Of a stretch of DNA of 49,810 bases, positions 16,278-26,903 are shown piece by piece; positions within the stretch are counted from its first letter, which is position 1, and every line of letters starts with the position of its first letter. This stretch comes from an uncultured Blautia sp. (GTDB lineage: Bacteria; Bacillota; Clostridia; Lachnospirales; Lachnospiraceae), in assembly GCF_934424005.1 (NCBI RefSeq), contig NZ_CAKRXI010000024.1:1-49810 (forward strand), given 5' to 3'. The translations under genes and the position numbers were made by a program. The notes below the pieces were generated by a model, which did not search any database, was not told where the DNA came from, and was given only the letters and a program-made list of their open reading frames with translations.

Positions 16278-17666
16278 CTATTTTCTAATCTCAGACTGGA
16301 ATTCTTTGATATCCTTTGCAATCTCTCCACTCAGAAGAAGCATACAGATAAGGTTCGGAATTGCCATAAGTGCATTAGCAATGTCTGAGAAGTTCCATAC
16401 AAGACTCAGCGTCTGTGTACATCCAAAATATACAACGAGTGAAAATACTACACGGTAGATCATGTTGTATTTATGTGTTCCAAGAAGATATTCAAATGCC
16501 TTTTCCCCATGATACTCCCATCCCAGAATTGTGGAAAAAGCAAACAAAGTGATACCAATTGTTACCAGCCATCCACCTGCTGAACCAAGGATCGTCTCAA
16601 ATGCTACAATCGTGACATCAGAACCGGTCAGCATTTTTCCTGCCGCATCTGTCATTCCCAGTACTCCCGAAGAAGCGATGGCAAGACCGGTAATCGTACA
16701 TACAACAATCGTATCCCAGAAAGTACCTGTCATATTTATGTATCCCTGACGAACCGGATTATCTGTAGTAGCCGCAGCAGCTGTGATTGCTGCAGATCCC
16801 ATACCAGCTTCATTGGAAAATACTCCACGGGCAACACCAAATCTCATTGCACTCATCATGGAAGCTACAATCGAGCCACATAAACCACCACCGACTGCCT
16901 TGACTGAGAATGCCATCTTAAAGATCATTGCCAGACCAGCCGGTAAATTTGAAATATTTCCGACAATTACAATAACGCCACAGATCACATAGAAGATTGC
17001 CATAGCCGGAACAACGATAGAAGATACTTTTGATATCGATTTGATTCCACCTACGATGATCAGCAGAGAAACTACAGTGATCACAATTCCTGTCACCCAG
17101 GTCGGCACTTGGAATGTAGTGTGAAGTGCCCCTGCAATTGAATTTCCCTGTGTCATGTTTCCAATTCCAAAAGAAGCAATTACTGCAAAAAATGCAAAAA
17201 GCCATGCAAGAACAGAGCCAAATGTTTTATTTTTCAAACCTTTTTTCATCGTATACATAGGTCCACCGCTCATCTCACCTTTGGCATTTACTTCACGATA
17301 TTTAATTGCGAGCATACATTCACTGAACTTGGATGTAAGACCAAATGCCGCTGAAATCCACATCCATACCAGGGCTCCCGGGCCACCGGATACCATGGCA
17401 GTTGCAACACCTACAATATTTCCTGTTCCAATTGTTGCAGCCAATGCTGTTGTCAGTGCGGAAAAAGGAGAAACATCACCTTCTCCACGACTTTTGGTAC
17501 GTGCCTCCTTGCTGAGGGTACTCTTAAGCGCATAACCCAAATTTCTCCATGTCAGAAACCTGGTTCGAAAAGTAAGAAAAACTCCGGTGCCTACCAGAAG
17601 GATCAGCATGACCGGTCCCCAGACAAAATCATCAATTTTTGTAATAATTTCATTCAGTTGTTCCAT
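16278..17666 (-). CDS. AGCS-family sodium/alanine (glycine) symporter
   Basis: A 462-residue membrane protein of the alanine or glycine:cation symporter family, importing small neutral amino acids with Na+ or H+. Typical parts are the N-terminal FVWGPVMLILLVGTGV helix, the TALAATIGTGNIVGVATA signature near 85-105, MSGGPMYTM, and the FSNEAGMGSAAITAAAA motif in the middle. The start ATG at 17666 follows GAGGAGGG; the in-frame start at 17684 lies upstream of that site. It has its own strong promoter between it and atpC and a perfect hairpin in the leader. The Na+ coupling fits the Na+-type ATP synthase next door. Confidence 0.92.
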   Translation of the reverse strand: MEQLNEIITKIDDFVWGPVMLILLVGTGVFLTFRTRFLTWRNLGYALKSTLSKEARTKSRGEGDVSPFSALTTALAATIGTGNIVGVATAMVSGGPGALVWMWISAAFGLTSKFSECMLAIKYREVNAKGEMSGGPMYTMKKGLKNKTFGSVLAWLFAFFAVIASFGIGNMTQGNSIAGALHTTFQVPTWVTGIVITVVSLLIIVGGIKSISKVSSIVVPAMAIFYVICGVIVIVGNISNLPAGLAMIFKMAFSVKAVGGGLCGSIVASMMSAMRFGVARGVFSNEAGMGSAAITAAAATTDNPVRQGYINMTGTFWDTIVVCTITGLAIASSGVLGMTDAAGKMLTGSDVTIVAFETILGSAGGWLVTIGITLFAFSTILGWEYHGEKAFEYLLGTHKYNMIYRVVFSLVVYFGCTQTLSLVWNFSDIANALMAIPNLICMLLLSGEIAKDIKEFQSEIRK

Positions 17667-17693
17667 ATTGATTTCCCTCCTCAAAAATGCAGA

Positions 17694-17724
17694 AAGGAGC
17701 GATGTTGTAGCAACATCGCTCCTT
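17694..17724 (-). terminator. Perfect 14-bp hairpin: atp terminator or symporter leader attenuator
   Basis: AAGGAGCGATGTTG pairs perfectly with its complement around a 3-base loop. It lies downstream of both the atp operon and the symporter promoter, so it can end atp transcripts but also sits in the symporter leader. The U-tract is weak and interrupted (TTTCTGCATTTTT). Confidence 0.65.
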
Positions 17725-17750
17725 CTCTAATGAATGTATAAATTTTCTGC

Positions 17751-17780
17751 ATTATACACTTTTATTAGCATTTTTGTCAA
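17751..17780 (-). promoter_or_regulatory. Strong promoter of the AGCS symporter
   Basis: Perfect -35 TTGACA at 17780..17775, an 18-base spacer and perfect -10 TATAAT at 17756..17751, directly after atpC. Confidence 0.75.
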
Positions 17781-17803
17781 GACAATTTCACAAAAATCAT
17801 CTT

Positions 17804-18205
17804 TTATTTTTTTACACTCAGACGCACCAATGCTCTCTGCAGTTTTGCAGATGCCATTTTGTATTCCTGGTCAGTAAGACCGCCTTTTGCGATCATTTCT
17901 TCAGCACGTTTCTTAGCTGCCTGCGCACGCTCTGTGTCAATGTCTTCCTTCCACTCCCAGGTGGTCGCGAGAAGACGACAGGTGCCGTTCATGACAGAAA
18001 GCATCCCTCCCATACAGGCTGCAGTTCGTCTGTTTCCATCTGCCATGACGACACTGGCTTCCCCCATTCCAAGAGCAGTACAAAAGTTACAGTGTCTTGC
18101 AAGAATCGCGATATCACCGCCGATACTTCTGCAGACCACACGTTCCACATCGCCCTCAAAAAGCAGCCCGTCCGGTGTTCCGATCCGTAAAGAGAAGGTA
18201 CTCAT
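17804..18205 (-). CDS. atpC: F1Fo ATP synthase epsilon subunit
   Basis: A 133-residue rotor subunit that couples and can brake the enzyme. It has the N-terminal beta-sandwich (STFSLRIGTPDGLLFEGDVERV, GGDIAILARHCNF) and the C-terminal two-helix region with ERAQAAKKRAEE. The length is normal. The start follows GGAGGTG, 12 bases after atpD. It is the last gene of the atp operon. Confidence 0.95.
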   Translation of the reverse strand: MSTFSLRIGTPDGLLFEGDVERVVCRSIGGDIAILARHCNFCTALGMGEASVVMADGNRRTAACMGGMLSVMNGTCRLLATTWEWKEDIDTERAQAAKKRAEEMIAKGGLTDQEYKMASAKLQRALVRLSVKK

Positions 18206-18217
18206 AAGACACCTCCT

Positions 18218-19615
<1,398 letters not shown>

Positions 19616-19634
19616 TTAAGTCTCCTATGATATT

Positions 19635-20492
19635 TTAAAGCCCTTCCGCACCTGCAACAATCTCCGTGATTTCCTGCGTGATGCTGGCCTGTCGCGCTCT
19701 GTTGTAATACAGATTCAGTTTATCGATCATCTCTTCTGCATTACTTGTCGCAGCGTCCATAGCCATTCTTCTGGCTGCAAGCTCACTGGCTGTACTTTCA
19801 CATACACCACCATAAACCAGTCCCGCCAGATATTCCGGAACAACGGCATCAAACACAACTTCTGCATTCGGCTCATAGAGGATGAGATTTCTTGTAGCTA
19901 CTCTGCCACCGCTTTCCTCTCGGATGTCAGTCATAGGAAGTACAGAAAATACCTCCGGCTGCTGAGAAAGCATGGATGCAAAAACGGTATAACATAATTC
20001 AATATGCCCGAATGTTCCTTTGCGGAATTCTTCACAAAGCAGATTTGCGATTTCAAAACAGTCTGCGACAGAAATATCTGCAATCTCCGCAAACTTATCT
20101 GTCAGACATTCAATGCCTCTCTGTCTGAAATACTCAACTGCTTTTTTTCCTATCGGCAGAACCACATAATCCTTGCCTTCAGCTGCAGCTTCCAGACATT
20201 TGAAAAGATTGGCATTATATCCACCAGCCAGACCTCTGTCACCGGCAATCACTACATAACAGTAACGCGGATTGGATGACTCTCTGGCGTATACAGAAGA
20301 AAAATCAATGTTTTCTCTGGCAATGTCCTTCAGTGTCTCATGCAGCTCTGTGAAGTAAGGACGGCAGGTTTCTGCACGTTCCTTTGCCTTACGCAGTTTG
20401 GAGGATGCAACAAGCTCCATGGCCTTGGTAATCTGCATCGTACTCTGTACGCTTTTGATACGCAGCTTTACCGCTTTCATATTTCCAGCCAT
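19635..20492 (-). CDS. atpG: F1Fo ATP synthase gamma subunit
   Basis: The 285-residue central shaft of F1. The N-terminal helix (KLRIKSVQSTMQITKAMELVASSKLRKA) and the C-terminal helix (ATSNAEEMIDKLNLYYNRARQASITQEITEIVAGAEGL) form the coiled coil, with the Rossmann-like domain between (YVVIAGDRGLAGGYN). The length is normal. The start follows AGGAGGGG. It lies between atpA and atpD in the usual order. Confidence 0.96.
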   Translation of the reverse strand: MAGNMKAVKLRIKSVQSTMQITKAMELVASSKLRKAKERAETCRPYFTELHETLKDIARENIDFSSVYARESSNPRYCYVVIAGDRGLAGGYNANLFKCLEAAAEGKDYVVLPIGKKAVEYFRQRGIECLTDKFAEIADISVADCFEIANLLCEEFRKGTFGHIELCYTVFASMLSQQPEVFSVLPMTDIREESGGRVATRNLILYEPNAEVVFDAVVPEYLAGLVYGGVCESTASELAARRMAMDAATSNAEEMIDKLNLYYNRARQASITQEITEIVAGAEGL

Positions 20493-20515
20493 ATGATCAT
20501 CCCCTCCTAATCACA

Positions 20516-22045
20516 TTATTTGTCAGGTCTTGTATTCAGGAAATTTTCTGTATACGCTTCCAGTACATGACGCAGTTTTTCTTCTGTTTCCGGTTCCAGC
20601 TTGCCTGTGGTACTGATCAGCTGCATTACTTCCAAACCGGCTGCATCTGCATCAAGGTAGGTATACAGTCCTGCTTCATATGCATTTACATCTTCCACAT
20701 TAACTTTTTCGAGGATGCCCTTGGTTACGGCATACAGGATCGCTACCTGTTTTTCTACCGGCACCGGAGCATTCTGGCTCTGTTTCAGAACTTCTACGAT
20801 ACGTGCACCCTGTTCCAGACGAGCCTTGGTATCCGCATCCAGATCTGAACCAAACTGGGCAAAGCTTTGAAGTTCGCGGTACTGCGAATAGATCAGTTTC
20901 AGAGTTCCGGCTACTTTCTTCATAGCCTTGATCTGTGCGTCTCCACCAACTCGTGATACGGAGATACCAGGGTTAACCGCCGGCATGATACCGGAGTGGA
21001 AAAGCTCTGTCTCAAGGAAGATCTGTCCATCTGTAATGGAAATTACGTTTGTCGGGATATAAGCAGATACGTCACCCGCCTGTGTCTCAATGATCGGCAG
21101 CGCAGTAAGAGAACCACCGCCATGCTCATCGTCAAGTTTCGCTGCACGCTCAAGCAGTCTGGAATGCAGATAAAAAACATCTCCAGGATATGCTTCACGT
21201 CCAGGCGGACGACGGATCAGAAGGGAAAGTGCACGGTAAGCAACAGCATGCTTACTCAGATCATCATAAATGATGAGCACATCCTTTCCCTGGTTCATAA
21301 AGTACTCGCCCATTGCACAGCCTGCATAAGGTGCAATGTACTGCATCGGGCTGGATTCCGAAGCCGTTGCAGCAACTACGATTGTATAGTCCATAGCACC
21401 GTTTCTGGTAAGATTCTCTACCAGCGATGCTACTGTTGAACGTTTCTGTCCGATTGCAACATAGATACAGAGAACATCTTTTCCCTTCTGGTTAATGATC
21501 GTATCTGTTGCAATGGTTGTCTTTCCTGTCTGACGGTCGCCAATGATCAGCTCACGCTGTCCACGACCGATCGGAATCATGGAGTCAATTGCCTTGATAC
21601 CAGTCTGCAGAGGCTGGTATACGGAACGTCTCTCACAGATCCCAGGTGCCTTGGTCTCTACCGGGCGGAATTCTTTTGTGTCAATCGGACCTGCGCCGTC
21701 AATCGGCTGTCCAAGAGCATTGACTACTCGTCCGATCATCGCTTCGCCTACTGGTACAGACACGACCTTGCCTGTACGTTTTACAGTCTGACCTTCACCA
21801 ATATTTTCATCGGAGCCAAATATTACGATAGAAACGCTGTTTTCTTCCAGGTTCTGCGCCATTCCGAAATTTCCGTCTTCAAATTCCAGCAGTTCACCCG
21901 CCATACAGTTTACGAGTCCGCTGGCGCGGGCAATTCCGTCACCAACCATAAGGATCGTTCCCGTTTCATTCTGCTGGATCGCATTTTCATAATATTTTAT
22001 CTGGCTTCGGATGACTTTGGATATTTCCTCAGGTTTTAATTGCAT
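20516..22045 (-). CDS. atpA: F1Fo ATP synthase alpha subunit
   Basis: The 509-residue non-catalytic nucleotide-binding subunit. The P-loop GDRQTGKT is near 170-177, with the N-terminal barrel ([16 protein letters not shown]) before it and the [24 protein letters not shown] signature after it. The start ATG follows AAGGATGG. It is preceded by a 96-base gap with an imperfect inverted repeat that separates it from atpH. Confidence 0.97.
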   Translation of the reverse strand: MQLKPEEISKVIRSQIKYYENAIQQNETGTILMVGDGIARASGLVNCMAGELLEFEDGNFGMAQNLEENSVSIVIFGSDENIGEGQTVKRTGKVVSVPVGEAMIGRVVNALGQPIDGAGPIDTKEFRPVETKAPGICERRSVYQPLQTGIKAIDSMIPIGRGQRELIIGDRQTGKTTIATDTIINQKGKDVLCIYVAIGQKRSTVASLVENLTRNGAMDYTIVVAATASESSPMQYIAPYAGCAMGEYFMNQGKDVLIIYDDLSKHAVAYRALSLLIRRPPGREAYPGDVFYLHSRLLERAAKLDDEHGGGSLTALPIIETQAGDVSAYIPTNVISITDGQIFLETELFHSGIMPAVNPGISVSRVGGDAQIKAMKKVAGTLKLIYSQYRELQSFAQFGSDLDADTKARLEQGARIVEVLKQSQNAPVPVEKQVAILYAVTKGILEKVNVEDVNAYEAGLYTYLDADAAGLEVMQLISTTGKLEPETEEKLRHVLEAYTENFLNTRPDK

Positions 22046-22080
22046 GTGTCCATTCCATCCTTTAACATTTTATAGCTTTT

Positions 22081-22125
22081 GTAACTGTTCAGTACCTTCT
22101 CAGTTACTACCTGCTGAATAGTTAC
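22081..22125 (-). repeat. Inverted repeat between atpH and atpA
   Basis: GTAACTGTTCAG at 22081-22092 pairs with CTGAATAGTTAC at 22114-22125 with one mismatch. It is one of several related stem-loops in gaps of this operon, possibly an mRNA processing or stability element. Confidence 0.6.
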
Positions 22126-22141
22126 TAAATTTTATTTTTCA

Positions 22142-22681
22142 TCAAACAACAACTTCATTCAGTTTCTTCGTGATATCCGAAATTCGTCCCTGTACGGTTC
22201 CATCAAGCTGTATGCCCTCCATTTCAACACGGAGTCCGGCAAGAACCGTCGGGTCTGTTTTCTGTGTGAGATGGATCTTTTTACCACTGATCTTCTCCAG
22301 TTTGATACGTAAAGCTTCCATCTGATCATCTTTGAGTTTCACTGCACTTGTGACCAAAGCTTCCACAATACCGTGATCGGCATTATATCTACGTGTAAAC
22401 TCCTCACAACAGCCAGAAAACTCTCTCAGAATCTTCTTCTCACATAAAAGTTTGAGGAAATTAAGGAGATACGGTTCTACCTGTCCGCCAAAGGCTTCAT
22501 CGAGAAGCTTTATTCTCTCTTCCTGCGGAATTGCCGGTTCTCCCAATAATTTCAGATATCCTGGATTTTCCCGAAAAATCTGTCTGATTTCATTCATCTG
22601 CTCCATGATCTGTCCATCGAGCTTTTCTTCGGCAGCAAGATCATACAGACTGCCGCCATAGACTTTGGCAGCCTGTGTCAT
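22142..22681 (-). CDS. atpH: F1Fo ATP synthase delta subunit
   Basis: A 179-residue peripheral-stalk subunit that ties F1 to the b subunits. It has the family start (QAAKVYGGSLYDLAAEEKLDG), a helical N-terminal domain and the C-terminal GGLRVEMEG-like strand (AGLRVEMEGIQLDGTVQGRI). Its ATG overlaps the atpF stop as ATGA. The length is normal. Confidence 0.94.
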   Translation of the reverse strand: MTQAAKVYGGSLYDLAAEEKLDGQIMEQMNEIRQIFRENPGYLKLLGEPAIPQEERIKLLDEAFGGQVEPYLLNFLKLLCEKKILREFSGCCEEFTRRYNADHGIVEALVTSAVKLKDDQMEALRIKLEKISGKKIHLTQKTDPTVLAGLRVEMEGIQLDGTVQGRISDITKKLNEVVV

Positions 22682-23181
22682 GATGCCTCACCTACATTCT
22701 CAATAAAATCATTAATCAGTTTCGTATGATCCTCTTCGTTAATTTCGCGCTCGATTACCTTACCGGCGATCTCAACAGCCATACCTCCGATCTCACCTTT
22801 GATCTCGTTGACGGCTTTACGTCTTTCCTGTGCAATGTCTTTTTCTGCCTTTTCTTTCATGGCAGTTACCTGACTGGAAGCTTCCCTGAGCATTTCTTCA
22901 CTCTGGACAGCCGCTGTTTTCTGAGCGGTCTTGACAATGTCATTTGCCTTGTCCCTGGCTTCCTGCATATTCTTTTCGTACTCGGCTTTCATAGCCTGTG
23001 CATCTTCCTTCGCCTTCACTGCATCCTGGATCTCCGCATCTGCCTTGGCTTTGCGCTTGTCCAGCATTTCATTGATCGGCTTAAAAAGAAAACGTTTAAT
23101 GAGATACACCTGAATAAAAAGGTTGCAGATCGTCGCTACAAAATTCCACGGCACAATTCCTACTAATTCCTGTACCTGCAT
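22678..23181 (-). CDS. atpF: F1Fo ATP synthase b subunit
   Basis: A 167-residue peripheral-stalk subunit: one N-terminal membrane helix (about 10-32), then a long charged coiled coil rich in Ala, Lys and Glu (KRKAKADAEIQDAVKAKEDA onward). It has the RFLFKPINEMLDKRK segment typical of the family after the membrane helix. The start follows GGGAGGTT. The stop overlaps atpH. Confidence 0.95.
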   Translation of the reverse strand: MQVQELVGIVPWNFVATICNLFIQVYLIKRFLFKPINEMLDKRKAKADAEIQDAVKAKEDAQAMKAEYEKNMQEARDKANDIVKTAQKTAAVQSEEMLREASSQVTAMKEKAEKDIAQERRKAVNEIKGEIGGMAVEIAGKVIEREINEEDHTKLINDFIENVGEAS

Positions 23182-23202
23182 GTTTGTAACCTCCCGTTGT
23201 CA

Positions 23203-23233
23203 CTGTTCGCTTCATACTCTTCACAGCGAACAG
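23203..23233 (-). repeat. Inverted repeat between atpE and atpF
   Basis: A perfect 9-bp inverted repeat CTGTTCGCT/AGCGAACAG with a 13-base loop. It resembles the stem-loops at 22081-22125 and 24833-24875 in having CTGTTC/GAACAG arms. Confidence 0.6.
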
Positions 23234-23277
23234 ATTCTGCTTTACTTTCCTGTCTCCTGCTGTCTGAATTTCCCTGC

Positions 23278-23598
<321 letters not shown>

Positions 23599-24357
23599 TT
23601 ACTCTTCTGCTGCATTCGCAATGTACATAACTGTCAGCATACAGAAAATAAATGCCTGCATAATTCCTGAGAACCAGTCAAAATATACAGATAAAATTGC
23701 CGGTACACCTACATCAAGAATAGGTATCTGTGACAATACATCACCCACAAGTCCCGGGATCAACCCCAGGAGTGCGGAACTTGCCACTGCCAGCGCCCCA
23801 TAGATCAAGCCATTGATAACGACACCAGAAAGAATGTTTCCGAAGTGACGGCATGCCATACTTACCGGTGTTGCCAGTTCAGAAAGAATATTAAACGGTG
23901 TCATAACCGGAATCGGCTGTGTAAATCCCTTTAAATATCCGCCAAATCCACTGGTCTTGATCTTCTGCGCAGTGATCATGATAAATACCACAACCGCCCA
24001 CGCTGCCTCAGTAGAAAGATCTGATGTCGGGCTTCGAAGTCCGATGAGGCTGATCAAATTCGATACTACGCTTGTCGCAAAAAGTGCTGCAACAAACGGA
24101 ATCATGTATCTGAATTTCTCGCCCATATTGCCTACAACGAATTTGTTCGCCTGTTCTACCAGAAGCTCTGCTACTGCCTGCCGTTTGGAAATATTCTCTT
24201 CTTTCAGATCATGTGTCAGCCAGATACATAAACCTGTAATCAGTATCATAACAATCCAGCTTACAATCATGGTCTCACTGATCTTTAACTGTCCCAGAAC
24301 CGGCAGGTCAATGGGTAAAGTGAAAAATATCCTTGCCCCATTAATATCCAGTTCCAT
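23599..24357 (-). CDS. atpB: F1Fo ATP synthase a subunit
   Basis: The membrane subunit that forms the ion channel beside the c ring, about 252 residues with at least five membrane segments. The essential stator Arg is in MACRHFGNILSG near 165. The C-terminal helix is SVYFDWFSGIMQAFIFCMLTVMYIANA. I chose ATG 24357, with GGGAGG 11 bases before; the longer frame starts with a GTG at 24369 inside the ribosome binding site. It follows atpI. Confidence 0.93.
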   Translation of the reverse strand: MELDINGARIFFTLPIDLPVLGQLKISETMIVSWIVMILITGLCIWLTHDLKEENISKRQAVAELLVEQANKFVVGNMGEKFRYMIPFVAALFATSVVSNLISLIGLRSPTSDLSTEAAWAVVVFIMITAQKIKTSGFGGYLKGFTQPIPVMTPFNILSELATPVSMACRHFGNILSGVVINGLIYGALAVASSALLGLIPGLVGDVLSQIPILDVGVPAILSVYFDWFSGIMQAFIFCMLTVMYIANAAEE

Positions 24358-24403
24358 ACATTCACTCACCTCCCATCTATCTCAGATTTTTCCCTCCCAG
24401 TTT

Positions 24404-24817
24404 CTATTTATGAAATATCCCCACCAGTTTGATTCCTGTTCCCGGAAACAAAAGTGGAGCAATTCCCGCAACAAAATGGAAGCACGGAGCGACGATTGCC
24501 ACGATCACCCACAGGATCATCATCATAAATCTCTGTGAATAACTGGCTTTGAGCTTCATTCTCGCTGTTCCCTCATCTGATGCGGCTGCAGCTTTCTGTA
24601 CTGCCAATCCCATCAGGAAGAAATTCAGAACCGCAACTGCTCCGCCTCCAATGCCTCCCAGAAATACGGTATAGTCTAACGGCACTTTATCCGGCATTGC
24701 AAAATGAAGTACTGCAAAAAGGATCCACATCAGGATCAGACCAACTGCCGTGATCTTCACGACCCTTTTTGTTTCTTTCTTTACCGCCGGCTGCACATTA
24801 TCCAGTATACTGCTCAT
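24404..24817 (-). CDS. atpI: ATP synthase subunit I-like membrane protein
   Basis: A 137-residue protein with four hydrophobic segments (about 20-40, 48-70, 97-115 and 117-133) at the position of AtpI, the assembly factor for c rings, also linked to cation supply. The start ATG at 24817 follows AAAGGAATGG; the in-frame ATG at 24859 lies in a stem-loop and lacks a site. Identity rests on topology and place in the operon more than on a sharp motif. Confidence 0.75.
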   Translation of the reverse strand: MSSILDNVQPAVKKETKRVVKITAVGLILMWILFAVLHFAMPDKVPLDYTVFLGGIGGGAVAVLNFFLMGLAVQKAAAASDEGTARMKLKASYSQRFMMMILWVIVAIVAPCFHFVAGIAPLLFPGTGIKLVGIFHK

Positions 24818-24832
24818 AATTCCATTCCTTTC

Positions 24833-24875
24833 GTAACTGTTCTGTATGATCATGCACATCTCCTAAAACAGTTAC
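24833..24875 (-). repeat. Inverted repeat between the AtpZ-like gene and atpI
   Basis: A perfect 9-bp inverted repeat GTAACTGTT/AACAGTTAC around 25 bases. It shares its arm sequence with the repeat between atpH and atpA. Confidence 0.6.
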
Positions 24876-24909
24876 TTCCTTTCCATTATTCTGTCCTTCA
24901 TGTTGATGT

Positions 24910-25173
24910 TTATGAATGTCTGTTAAAATATATTTTATTTTTTTTATGTTTTTTCTTTTCCTGTTTGTTTACAGAAAGATAAAACTTATATGCCACGGTT
25001 GCCGAACCACCCATTCCGAAGAAAAATCCCGGTATATAGACCCAGACACCAACACCGGTCTTTGAAATAATGAACCAGCAGAGCGCCAGGCACAAAAGAA
25101 GCGGTGTAATAAATGAAAGCCCCAGCTGTGACAGCATCGTGACATTACGCAGGATCTCTGACCATTGCTTCAA
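24910..25173 (-). CDS. AtpZ-like small membrane protein
   Basis: An 87-residue protein with two membrane helices (about 16-36 and 41-62) and a Lys-rich tail (KQEKKKHKKNK). It fits the AtpZ / AtpI-related family that heads many clostridial atp operons. It begins with TTG at 25173, 7-8 bases after AAGGAG. It is the first gene after the atp promoter. The family is likely but not certain. Confidence 0.7.
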   Translation of the reverse strand: MKQWSEILRNVTMLSQLGLSFITPLLLCLALCWFIISKTGVGVWVYIPGFFFGMGGSATVAYKFYLSVNKQEKKKHKKNKIYFNRHS

Positions 25174-25228
25174 TATCTTTCTCCTTTTTTACTAATTTTT
25201 ATCTATTATTCTCATTACACATAGTCAA

Positions 25229-25257
25229 ATTTTAACACATTTGTTTATTTTTAACAA
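25229..25257 (-). promoter_or_regulatory. Promoter of the atp operon
   Basis: -35 TTGTTA at 25257..25252, a 17-base spacer and -10 TAAAAT at 25234..25229, about 55 bases before the TTG start. The 25174-25487 gap is otherwise AT-rich with no gene. Confidence 0.65.
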
Positions 25258-25348
25258 TGCATTTGTATAATTTATTCAAAAATTTTTTGTGTTCTCAAAA
25301 TCTTTTTGTTAGTATTATATCATTCTCGTCTATTTACTGTCATGTAAC

Positions 25349-25391
25349 AAAAAAGAGGTTCTGTCCTAAATTCAAACAAAACCTCTTCTTT
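25349..25391. repeat. Inverted repeat between the atp operon and MATE gene
   Basis: AAGAGGTT near 25350 pairs with AACCTCTT near 25380, with an added TGT/ACA pairing. On the minus strand it is followed by TTTTTTG and looks like a terminator, but no gene ends here on that strand. It could protect the atp promoter from upstream reading or belong to the MATE leader. Confidence 0.4.
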
Positions 25392-25487
25392 GTATAATAT
25401 CTTTTCAATTTTTGTGATTTGTGCTATGCTACTTGATACTTGTATTTTGATACTCAAAATTCCAATATAAATATGGAGATGAATATT

Positions 25488-26855
25488 ATGAAAACGCAAA
25501 CCAAAACAACCAATATGGAGACAGGAAGTATTCCCAGACTCCTTGCTCAGCTGGCGATTCCGGCAGTTGTGGCGCAGGTTATTAACCTGCTTTATAACAT
25601 CGTAGACCGTATCTACATCGGTCATATTCCGGGAATCGGAGCCGCCGCGCTGACGGGTGTCGGACTTTTTACTCCAATTCTGATGCTGCTGAATGCCTTC
25701 GCCATGCTTGTTGGCTCCGGTGGTGCTCCACGTGCGGCCATTGCAATGGGAAAGAAGGACAATGATCTGGCCGAAAAGATCCTCGGAAACTGTTTTACTT
25801 TATTAGTCGGTCTGGCAGTTGTACTGACCATCGTATTTTATGTAAGTGCACCAACTCTGCTCAGACTCTTTGGTGCCAGTGATGTCACCTTAACTTACGC
25901 GACTGACTATGCCAGAATCTATATCCTCGGAAGCTTTTTTGTACTGATCGTACTGGGCATGAATACCTTCATTACAACTCAGGGATTTGCCAAGATCAGT
26001 ATGATGACTACAATTATTGGTGCTGTTATCAACATTATCCTGGATCCGATCTTTATTTTTGCCTTTGGCATGGGCGTAAAAGGTGCCGCACTTGCCACTG
26101 TTCTCAGCCAGGCCGTAGGTGCTGTATGGATTCTCCGCTTTCTGACTGGAAAGAAAACCATCCTCCGTCTGAAACGAAGCAACATGCATCTGGATCCTAA
26201 GGTATTTGGTCCGTGCCTTGCTCTTGGTATTTCTACCTTTGTTATGCTGTCAACAGAAAGCCTTCTGTCAATCAGCTTTACAAGCAGCCTTTCCAGATTT
26301 GGCGGTGACGTGGCCGTTGGAGCAATGACGATCATCACAAGTATCAGTCAGCTTGTTACCCTGCCGCTTCAGGGAATCTGCCAGGGTGGACAGCCGATCA
26401 TCAGCTATAACTTTGGTGCTGACAAACCCGACCGTGTAAAGAAAGCTTTCTTCACACAGTTCTGCACCTGCGTCATCTATACAACTGTCTTTTGGCTTAT
26501 TGTAATGATTTTTCCGAAGGCATTTGCAACAATCTTTACTTCAGATAAGGAACTTGTAACATACTCTGCCTGGGCGCTCCGCATCTACATGGCCGGTATC
26601 TTCTCTCTTGGTTTCCAGGTAAGCTGCCAGCAGAGCTTTATGGCTCTCGGACAGGCAAAGGTCAGCCTGCTGCTTGCCTGCCTTCGTAAAATTGTCCTGC
26701 TGATACCGCTGATCTTTATCCTGCCGAACTTCTTCGACAATAAAGTATTTGCAGTATTCCTCGCAGAACCAGTCAGCGATATCATAGCTGCTGCGGTGAC
26801 AACGATCACCTTCTTCACACTGTTTAATTCCATTCTGAAAAAAGAAAAGAGATAA
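25488..26855 (+). CDS. MATE-family multidrug/cation exporter
   Basis: A 455-residue twelve-helix antiporter of the MATE family, which exports cationic drugs or metabolites using Na+ or H+. Landmarks are IPRLLAQLAIPAVVAQVINLLYNIVDRIYIG at the N-terminus and the matching second-half segment (GICQGGQPIISYNFGADKPDRVKKAF). I chose ATG 25488, with GGAG 10 bases before; the longer frame from 25440 has no site. It is a single gene, ending in a hairpin terminator shared with the convergent GH42 gene. The substrate cannot be told. Confidence 0.9.
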   Translation: MKTQTKTTNMETGSIPRLLAQLAIPAVVAQVINLLYNIVDRIYIGHIPGIGAAALTGVGLFTPILMLLNAFAMLVGSGGAPRAAIAMGKKDNDLAEKILGNCFTLLVGLAVVLTIVFYVSAPTLLRLFGASDVTLTYATDYARIYILGSFFVLIVLGMNTFITTQGFAKISMMTTIIGAVINIILDPIFIFAFGMGVKGAALATVLSQAVGAVWILRFLTGKKTILRLKRSNMHLDPKVFGPCLALGISTFVMLSTESLLSISFTSSLSRFGGDVAVGAMTIITSISQLVTLPLQGICQGGQPIISYNFGADKPDRVKKAFFTQFCTCVIYTTVFWLIVMIFPKAFATIFTSDKELVTYSAWALRIYMAGIFSLGFQVSCQQSFMALGQAKVSLLLACLRKIVLLIPLIFILPNFFDNKVFAVFLAEPVSDIIAAAVTTITFFTLFNSILKKEKR

Positions 26856-26858
26856 AAG

Positions 26859-26890
26859 AACCCCGGGGCTTACTGCCTCGGGGTTTGCTT
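26859..26890. terminator. Bidirectional terminator between MATE and GH42 genes
   Basis: Hairpin AACCCCG/CGGGGTT with inner GGGC/GCCT pairing, followed by TTGCTT on the plus strand and TTCTTTT on the minus strand, between two convergent genes. Confidence 0.8.
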
Positions 26891-26903
26891 GTTACAAATC
26901 TTT

